Part shown: positions 56,412-64,000 of the stretch, piece by piece
Position numbering within the stretch: the stretch's first letter is position 1
Layout: each line of letters begins with the position of its first letter
Translations under genes and position numbers: made by a program
Notes under the pieces: model-generated
What the model was told of the DNA's origin: nothing
The model's input: only the letters and a program-made list of their open reading frames with translations
The model's database searches: none
Source: Manihot esculenta
Taxonomy: Eukaryota > Streptophyta > Magnoliopsida > Malpighiales > Euphorbiaceae
Length of the DNA: 64,000 bases
Reading direction: 5' to 3'
Assembly (NCBI RefSeq): GCF_001659605.2
Contig: NC_035176.2
Coordinates: 18,989,122-19,053,121 of the forward strand

Positions 56412-58502
56412 TGACAGAGCATAATTTAGCCCACTTTATCATGATAATCTTGATGTTTATTTACACCTTTTCTACCTAATTTTGTGGTTTTGTTCATGTT
56501 TTGCAGAAACTAGGTGTGAAAAGACAATCTGGAGAAAATGCTCTTAAAACTGCCAAAAAGTGCCATATATGGAAAGTTCCAAATAAGGAAAGTGTTCATA
56601 TATGGAAAGTGCCAAATAAGGAAAGAGTCAGAAAGCACAGTCAACAAACTGTCCGAAATTCGAACTGCAGAATCTTTCCTGCCTTAATTAGAACATGGGC
56701 CAGGAAAGGAAGGTTTTCAAATAAGGCAAGTTTTCAGAAAAGGAAAGTCTTCAAATGAGGAAAGTGCAGAAGCAAAAGTAAACAAGGAAAGCTCAGTCAG
56801 AAGATTATTTCAAATTCAAATCGCAGATCTTTCTTTCCTTGTTCAAAGATGTGCATACACTGCAGCAGTCATATCTTCCTGTTTAGGCAGCAAGATCTCA
56901 AGGAGATGCTCTTCCTCTTCTGCATTCAGCATTCAAAATTCAAACGAAGGCTCCACCTAAAAAGGAAAGACTGGACAGATATATTTCCACTTCTGCACAT
57001 TAATGACTGCATTCTCCTGCCTCTTTTGCAATCCATGCGCGTGCCACCTCTTCTGGAAGCATGATCCGCGCGTCCTTCCTCTTCTGAAAGCCTTGGTATG
57101 TGCATATTTCCTTATGAACATCAAGCCACGACTTTTCTTCCTCTATTGGCAGCCTTGGATCGCTCTTCCTTCCTTTTCGAGCACAAGGTACGCTCCTTTC
57201 CTATTCTGAAGGCAATCTGCGCGCCAACTTCTTTCTGAAGCCTTGCAGTCCGATTCTTTCCTCGTTTGCAACAACTTGGGCAGCAAGTTGCACATGGGCA
57301 GCACCTTGGGCAGCCTCTACACTAATTAGGAAGCAAGGTCAGCATCTAAACTTATTTAGGAAGCACAATCTGCGCCTCCTTCCCTTTCTGAGACCAAACC
57401 GCGCGCATCAACTTCCTTTCGCAGTGCATTTTCGCGCAGCCTTCCTTCTGAAGCCGAAAAGCGCGATTCTTTCCTTTTCAGACACATCTTGGGCAGAAAA
57501 TACCTCTTGGGCAGTAAGTATGACCTAGGGCAACACTTTTCAACTATAAAAAGCCACATAAGAAGCCTCTACATGGTCTTTACACTCCCCCTGGGAGACA
57601 CCTACGGGATTGCAAGTGACATCTTCTCTTTTTCTTCCTTTCTTTATTTTTAGTTTTTGTTTCAGCCATGAGAGGCTGAAACCTTTTTTCTAGTTGAGGA
57701 TTTGGTGAAACTTTGGTTGTATTTTTGGATTGAGAGACTTGAACTACATGGTTAATCTTTAGTTGCTTTTCAATATTCATGTAATTTGGTGCTTTAAGAT
57801 ATTATTGCTTTGTCTTGCGGATCTCTATTGATCTTTGATTTCAAGGTAATATATTGTTGTTTGAATAATCTTAGTCCGTATTTGCTTGGATTGCTCAAAT
57901 ATAAGAACACTTGGTGTAAAAACCAAGGAAATTGCATGATCTAGTGTTGTCTCCATGCATGTGGGTGACTAGAATTGGTTCTCTCTATTTCTTTATGCGA
58001 TTGACTATTGTATAAGGCCTGTGGCTCAAAGACGTTCTTTGGCAATTGTTAATTAGTAATTAATTGGAGGACTATCCCTAATTGATTTAACCTAAAAGAG
58101 AGATAATGGATGTGAGAAGCTTCTTCAATCTCCATGGCCAATTTATTGAATCAACAAAGGAACATATGAGTCAATGATCAATCCCATCAACTTAAAGTGA
58201 ATCCGAATCTTCAACTAGAGCTTTTCTCTTATTTGTTTTCTCTTTATTTTTATTATTTGCTTTACTTTATTGTTTCCACCATTAGTTTAATCAAATCAAT
58301 CTCAAACCCCCCTTATTTACTTTACTCGCAATTTATTTTCATTGTTTATTTATTTTCTGTTTGTTCATTTGGTCTACTCAAGGAAGGTAAATAAGTATCA
58401 ATTCCCTGTGGATACGATCCTTTTACCACTGTCTACAGTTTTAATATTGTTGGTAGTTAAAAAGGTTATTTATTTTGACCGGCTTCGACAACCGTTCTGT
58501 CA
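56412..58502 (+). repeat. Element F LTR 3 (2,091 bp)
   Basis: Ends CGTTCTGTCA at 58502, followed by the TSD GTTGC. Confidence 0.92.
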
Positions 58503-58507
58503 GTTGC

Positions 58508-58525
58508 CTCTATTTTTTTGTGACA
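58508..58525 (-). repeat. Element E 5' LTR, outer end stub
   Basis: CTCTATTTTTTTGTGACA; in minus sense TGTCACAAAAAAATAGAG, which joins GCAACG of the LTR at 47509. This would be the right boundary of the whole nest. Confidence 0.5.
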
Positions 58526-61136
58526 ATTCATAGCTTACTTTGAGCGGATGTTATGTAATATCAATAAGTAATCTTACTAATACTCCTAGGACTTAATATG
58601 TTACTTGAGACTTATTTTAATATTTGCTATGTTAGGATATGGATTATTAGGTTTGACAAGATATTCTTAGAAAAACAAAATGAATTAAGGTTGAGAGTTT
58701 CAAGACATGAGAAAGATCATATAAAAGTATCACATTATTTTGTATTCATTGATGAGTCAATTATCTTTATCTGTGGATAAACATAATTATGAACACAAAA
58801 GAAAAATAATTGAGATCATGTGGATAGTTTAATGCCATAAATAATCTAAGGTATTATATATGATAACTACTATGAATTTCACCGTTTGAGCGATTATATT
58901 ATCTCAAAAGATATGTAATATTTGAGCTTTCAAAGTATGCACTTATTATACAACCTATTTATTAAGTATAAAAACTGCAATGTATAAAATAATGTGCTAT
59001 ATCATATGTGAGTAGGAGATGAATGAAATAGTCCACCAATGATTGAATTTAATAAATAAAAAAAATCTATGAAAATAAAGTTATGTACTTTATTAAAAGC
59101 CTATTTGAAATTCTAATAAAAAAAAGAAATAAAAGAAAATAAAAAGTAAAAAGAAATAATATCTTGCTATGCGACTGTCGCCCACCAACCCATATATCAT
59201 AACTTTAAAAAAAAAAAAATTTCTTTCAACATCTTCTAGTCTCTCTTCTTCAAGAATTCTATTGGATAAAAGAGATAAACAAATTCTGATCTTGTGAGAT
59301 GAAGATAATGATTTGAAATCTGAATTAGAATTTATTTTTTTTAATTTGAATGAGACTCTGATGAGAGAGAAAAAAAAAATAGAGTTTTTCTATGTATGGA
59401 CTATTTTAGTATTCATTCTTGGAGCATAATTTCTACACTCATGTGGAAAAGGGGTAATGAAACAATGATGCAGTGGGTGATATGTAGAACTGTAGTTTAA
59501 TCTCTATATTCAAATTTCGTAAGAAATACTATGATTTAAGATGACCCTTATACTGTAAATATATATGTATGATCCATTTAAAATACTTAATTATGTATGG
59601 ACTATATAATACAAGATGAATTTTGGTGTTTTTATTTATTTTTCAGATACTTAAAATTTCTTTTTTTTTTTCCAACATAATTTATTCATGATTGCATGAT
59701 CAAAGTGTTGGCAAAGAATGGATGCTATATAGAAGCTAGTATTTTGGTTTAGTAAATTAAAGAGGATGTCTTGTTGCCTAATGATTTTACTTCCCAATTT
59801 ATTTTCAAGGCAATTAGAGGCGTAGGAGAGGGTTTTGAAAGTGAAAAGATATGTGGGTTTGAGATAAAAAAGGGGTCTTCAGTTTGACACTTATATGGTG
59901 TGTATTGCTGATAGTTATAGATATGGATGCTCATTCAGTTTAAATAATATGATGGAATGCTCCACAAAGATATCATTTATTTGACTTTGTTGATTTCTAG
60001 ATATTTGAAATATAGAAAATTTGATGCTATAAATATTTTCTACCACACGAGAGAAAAGAGTGATTTGATATTCGATGAAACTACAATTATGTACACTATT
60101 TCAACTTATACAACTTTGAAAGTTTAGTTCACCCTTATGAGTGAGAGAAATAAATTTCCTTTCTATTATTGGAATTGACGGACACGTACAGTGATCGTAG
60201 TTGTTTGAGTATGTTTTAAGAAATGCTTTTTAAAAATGTCATTTTCTTTTTGAATTGGTAAGAATTTCATTTTTTATACTACTATGCTAGCATTCTTGTT
60301 AAGAATTTTTTTTCTAGAGATGTGCAATTTGTTAGTTTGTTTTCAAATTGAATCAAATTCAAAACATCAAAATTGAATAACAAGTTTTAAAGATTGAATC
60401 AAAATAATAGCTAATTGAATAAACTTGAAAAAAATTAATTCATTCAGTTCCTAAAATCGATCAATGTTAAGTTTCAATTACTAGCTATTTCTCATTCAAA
60501 TTACAAAGAAAACTTTCTCAAATGATTTCGACCACGAGATGTTTTTATATAGTAATATCTAATAATTAATAAAATCAACTAAATCTAACAAACAAATTTA
60601 ATCAATTCTCTCAATTTCTAAAAATTGTAGCTGATGAATCTAATATAAATATATATTATAAAACCTATTAAACAAGTTAAAAGACCTCATGAATCAATTA
60701 CCAAATACAAAACAATATAAATTAAAATGTCAAATTTGAACAAATAGTCGTTAAATGAACCAAAATGAAATTGTTGCATCATTAAGAAGAAGAAAAAGAC
60801 ATTAGTCATTGGTTTGAAATGTATTGATGATTATAGGGGTTGGAGTATGAATATGTCTTAGCCGGTCATTAAATCCTCCTATGTATTTGTTGGTCATCCC
60901 CTCATCCCCTTGAATAGAAAGGATTAAAAAAAGTTTAAAATGAATTTTCATTTTTTACTAATGTCGATAATGTTCACAATAAAAAGTGATTTATTCATTT
61001 CTTTCCATAATTCAAATATTTTTATTAACTTTAAACAAATGAAAACAATTAAATAATAATATCCAATAATTAATATAATTTAAATTACATATACATTATT
61101 AAATGATATTTTATTTAAGAGTTAATAGTAAAAAAA
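58526..61136. other. AT-rich flank, no gene recognised
   Basis: Low-GC sequence with many poly-A/T runs. The few short ORFs have no recognisable motif and no codon pattern that suggests a gene. No LTR, TIR or RNA gene was seen. Confidence 0.6.
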
Positions 61137-61368
61137 GTCTATAATTTTAATTTTATTGCAAATACACTTTGTAATTTCTTTCATCAATTAAAATCTAATT
61201 TTAAAAATTATTTAAATTCTTTATGCCATTACTTTCTACCGTTAAAAACTAACGGAATTATCATATTACTTGCCACATCAATACCAGGTCAATGAATTTT
61301 CAAAGTGAAATTGATAGTAGTTTAAAAATTTAAGTAGAATTGCAACAAAATAAAAAATAAAGAATTTT
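61137..61368. mobile_element. MITE candidate with imperfect terminal inverted repeats
   Basis: Left end AGTCTATAATTTTAATTTTA then TTGCAAAT; right end ATTGCAACAAAATAAAAAAT then AAAGAATTTT, an imperfect inverted repeat in 232 bp. The centre has a near-palindrome CCGTTAAAAACTAACGG. No clear TSD. Confidence 0.4.
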
Positions 61369-62849
61369 GTTTATAATTATTTTTTTATTATTTTTAAAAT
61401 TCACTTTAAATATTAATATAATTTAAAAAATAGTGAATTAGTATTATATTCTAGAATTAAAAAAATAATTTTAAAAAAATCTTAATAAATTATTAATATT
61501 TTCAAACTGAATCATATTGAATATTATTTTAAATTATTTTTTATTATTTCATTATTAATGCATTTAATAAAATTATTTTTTAACAATAATTTTAAAAGTA
61601 AATATTAGACAGATTCAAAAAAATCAATTGATTGATCAAGATAAATTATTATTATTATAAAATTATTGATGAAAATTTAAAAAAAAATTAAATAATAATA
61701 ATAATAATTTTTAAATATATTTAATAATAAAAAAAATAATTTTATAATTTTATAAATTTTTTACTATACAAATAATGATAGGTTGATTTGGTTAGATATT
61801 AATAAATAAAATTTAATTAATAAAAAATAAAAATATAAAATGAAAGTGCAATGAGAGCAAAGACAATTAATTTTAAATTTGGTGAGATAATATGATTTCA
61901 TTAATTTTTAATGATATAAATAATAATAAAATATAATTAAAATAATTTAAGGAAATAAAATTTTAATTAATAAAAAAATAAAATAATTATAATAAAATAA
62001 AAATAAAAATACAGCCTTTGACTCTCTATTTAATTTCCTTACTATTTGTCCTCGTTGACTACATAATATATTATTGTTTGTGAACATCATTTCACGTGGG
62101 CATGAGGATTGGGCCATGATCCGATCTTCCGAAGAAAAATAAATAATTAAACACAACACAAATCAATAAATAGTAGGCCATTACATCTGATATATATAAA
62201 TAAATAAAATAATATTTTACTAACTTCAAATGTAAGTTATTTTTATTCTTTTATTTTTTTTTCACCCAATACATTAAATTTTCATATTCAGTAATATAGG
62301 AAAAAGGTCGTCTTGGGTAATTTATATGCATACGCTTGTGGCATATTCCAATGCAAATTAATTTGTGCTCCACGCCTTTATTTTTTAATCTAAGAATAAA
62401 CTTTTCAATCATATCATATTTTAGACGCTTAGGGCATATATTCTTTTTTTTTTTTTAATTCTCAACAATTTAAGTGAGAGTTTGGCTTAATAGAAATTGA
62501 TATAAATTTGGGTTTTTGCTTTTTTTTTTTCAAGTTAAAAAAAATTATTTATCAATTTAAATTTATGATAAATTTATTTGTTAAATAAGAATTTCACTGT
62601 CTATATAATGGTCGAATTCCATTCTTAGCGCGTACGTAACATGCACTAATATTTAGCCGGTCTTACAAGAGAATTTTTTTTTATTTTTTAAAAAATATCG
62701 GCCGGCAGAAAATCTCTGCTAGCCAATATTAAAAATCAATTTTAATTTACAGTGACACTAGGTCAAGTTTTTTTTTTTTTTTTTTTAATTATTATTATAT
62801 TAATATAATATATTTATATTATATTAATTTGATAATATTATTTATATTA
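61369..62849. other. AT-rich flank, no gene recognised
   Basis: Runs of A, T and AT with long poly-T tracts (62443-62458, 62520-62530, 62768-62787). No coding or RNA feature seen. Confidence 0.55.
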
Positions 62850-63720
62850 TAACTTTTTATAATAAATATGTTTTTATAATTTTTAATATATTAATATTTA
62901 ATATATTTTATTATTAATATTTAAATAAAAAATATTATTGACATTATATAATTTAATACTAAAAAATTAATATTATTTTATAGTTAGATGGATAAAAAGC
63001 TGTCTAATAAAATATAAATTTAATTCAATTTTATTCATGTAATTTTAAATCTTCATATTAATTATTTAATTTATTTATTTTTTCTATTTAATAAATTGTA
63101 AATAATTCAGTAACTTCGTATTTAATTACAGTATAATTTATTTTATAATTCTAAATATTAATATATTTTATTATTAACATTAAAATTAAAAATATTATTA
63201 AAATGGTATAATTTTAGAGTTATAAAATTAATATTATTTATGATTAGATAAATTCGATTACATAATAGCAATTTAATAAAATATTAATTAAATTATTATA
63301 ATTTTAAATATTTATATTAATTAATTTATTTATTTATCTATTTTTTTATAAATTATAAATAATTCAATAATTTTATACGCGTATAATCGCAACATAATGT
63401 CATTTTTATGATTCTAAATATTAATATATTTAATATATTAATATTTAATATATTTTATTATTAATATTTAAATTAAAAATATTATTGATATTATATAATT
63501 TTAATACTATAAAATTAATATTATTTTATGATTAAACGTGTATATTTATACGGAGTTTAATAAAATATAAATTTAATTTTTATAATTTTAAATATTTATA
63601 TTAATTAATTTATTTATTTATTTTTAATAAATTTTAAATATTTATATTAATTAATTTTAAATATTTATATTAACTAATTTTAAATATTTATACGATTAGT
63701 TACAATCTAATAAAATATAA
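62850..63720. repeat. Degenerate AT-rich tandem repeat, about three units of 260-290 bp
   Basis: The order of words ATATTTTATTATTAA, AAAATATTATT, TTAATATTATTTTA, TAATAAAATATAAATTTAA, TTAAATATTTATATTAATT recurs, with TTAATATTATTTTA-type anchors near 62967, 63228 and 63515. Units have diverged. Confidence 0.5.
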
Positions 63721-64000
63721 TTTTAATTTTTAATTATTAAATATGAAACTTATTTGACAGTTGAAATTTAATTAGACTAAATAAAATAAAAAAAAAATAA
63801 AATTTTTTATCGGTATAAATTAAGTTTAAATGAATAAAATAATAAGTATAGAAAAAATACATTTTATTTTTTTTTGTAATAAAATGTGAGATCAATCATT
63901 CATCTGGATTGGATTGCTTTAAAATTTAAACCGTTTAAGCATTTGCTATCTAACTATATCCACATAAAAAATAAAAATTTTAAAAAAAAATATGTATTTT
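63721..64000. other. AT-rich end of the window
   Basis: No gene or repeat boundary recognised. Confidence 0.5.

Larger units (their letters stand above)
47510..58502 (+). mobile_element. Element F: non-autonomous LTR retrotransposon in tandem form (three LTRs, two internal regions)
   Basis: LTR-internal-LTR-internal-LTR with an exact period of 4,451 bp: LTRs of 2,091 bp at 47510, 51961 and 56412; internal regions of 2,360 bp at 49601-51960 and 54052-56411. I saw no difference between copies. One pair of GTTGC TSDs flanks the whole. LTR ends TGACAG...CTGTCA. PBS is complementary to tRNA-Asp. The internal part encodes one 406-aa protein and no protease, RT, RNase H or integrase, so movement would need enzymes in trans; the tRNA-Asp primer points to Athila/Tat-type helpers. 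Inserted in the LTR of element E. Confidence 0.92.

Noticed and set aside
59749..59934. 61-aa ORF and others in the AT-rich flank as host genes
   Set aside because: Short, no motif, AT-driven composition and no splice or promoter context.

Overview
This window is plant DNA, almost certainly from a eudicot. It is a deep stack of nested transposable elements with no intact host gene that I can support. The plant call rests on Ty3/gypsy chromovirus LTR elements primed by initiator tRNA-Met, a Tat/Retand-type gypsy element, a CACTA element with TGGTCGCT-type subterminal repeats, and captured exons of plant-type NRAMP, Nudix and plastid-type pyruvate kinase genes. The TE families make me lean to a Euphorbiaceae-like genome, but the sequence alone does not prove it.

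Layout. (1) 1-900: minus-strand LTR (G), cut by the window edge, inserted into the reverse transcriptase of element D. (2) 901-24430: element D, a decayed minus-strand gypsy chromovirus whose 5' LTR is split (4072-4950 and 23227-24430) by element A. (3) 4951-23221: element A, a complete minus-strand chromovirus with 1,969-bp LTRs and TSD AATAG. It is itself interrupted by a 6.1-kb CACTA transposon (10861-16967, TSD GCC) and by a 2.9-kb solo LTR (17746-20624, TSD AATCC). The CACTA holds a hAT-like element and pieces of three host genes. (4) 24431-26652 and 46026-47509, with a last stub at 58508-58525: element E, an old gag-less Tat/Retand-like element on the minus strand that hosts D, C and F. 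(5) 26653-46025: element C, a plus-strand chromovirus of the same subfamily as A with three nonsense mutations and one frameshift. (6) 29080-38634: element B, inserted in the leader of C; 9.6 kb, near-identical LTRs, one open gag-pol frame of 1,645 codons. (7) 47510-58502: element F, a non-autonomous LTR element in a three-LTR/two-internal tandem form (period 4,451 bp, TSD GTTGC only at the outer ends), encoding a 406-aa protein of no recognised family. (8) 58526-64000: very AT-rich flank without a recognisable gene, with one MITE candidate and an AT-rich tandem repeat.

How the parts work together. Each gypsy element follows the usual plan: LTR promoter, tRNA-primed minus-strand synthesis at the PBS, gag-pol polyprotein (gag, CCHC zinc knuckle, protease, RT, RNase H, integrase, chromodomain), polypurine tract, LTR. 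The order of insertion can be read from target-site duplications: E, then D/C/F, then A (in D) and B (in C), then the CACTA and solo LTR in A. The most notable items are the CACTA carrying fragments of three genes, the tandem three-LTR element F and its orphan protein, the palindromic TTCGGCnGCCGAA modules shared by all the chromovirus LTRs, and the inverted 294-bp modules in the solo LTR.
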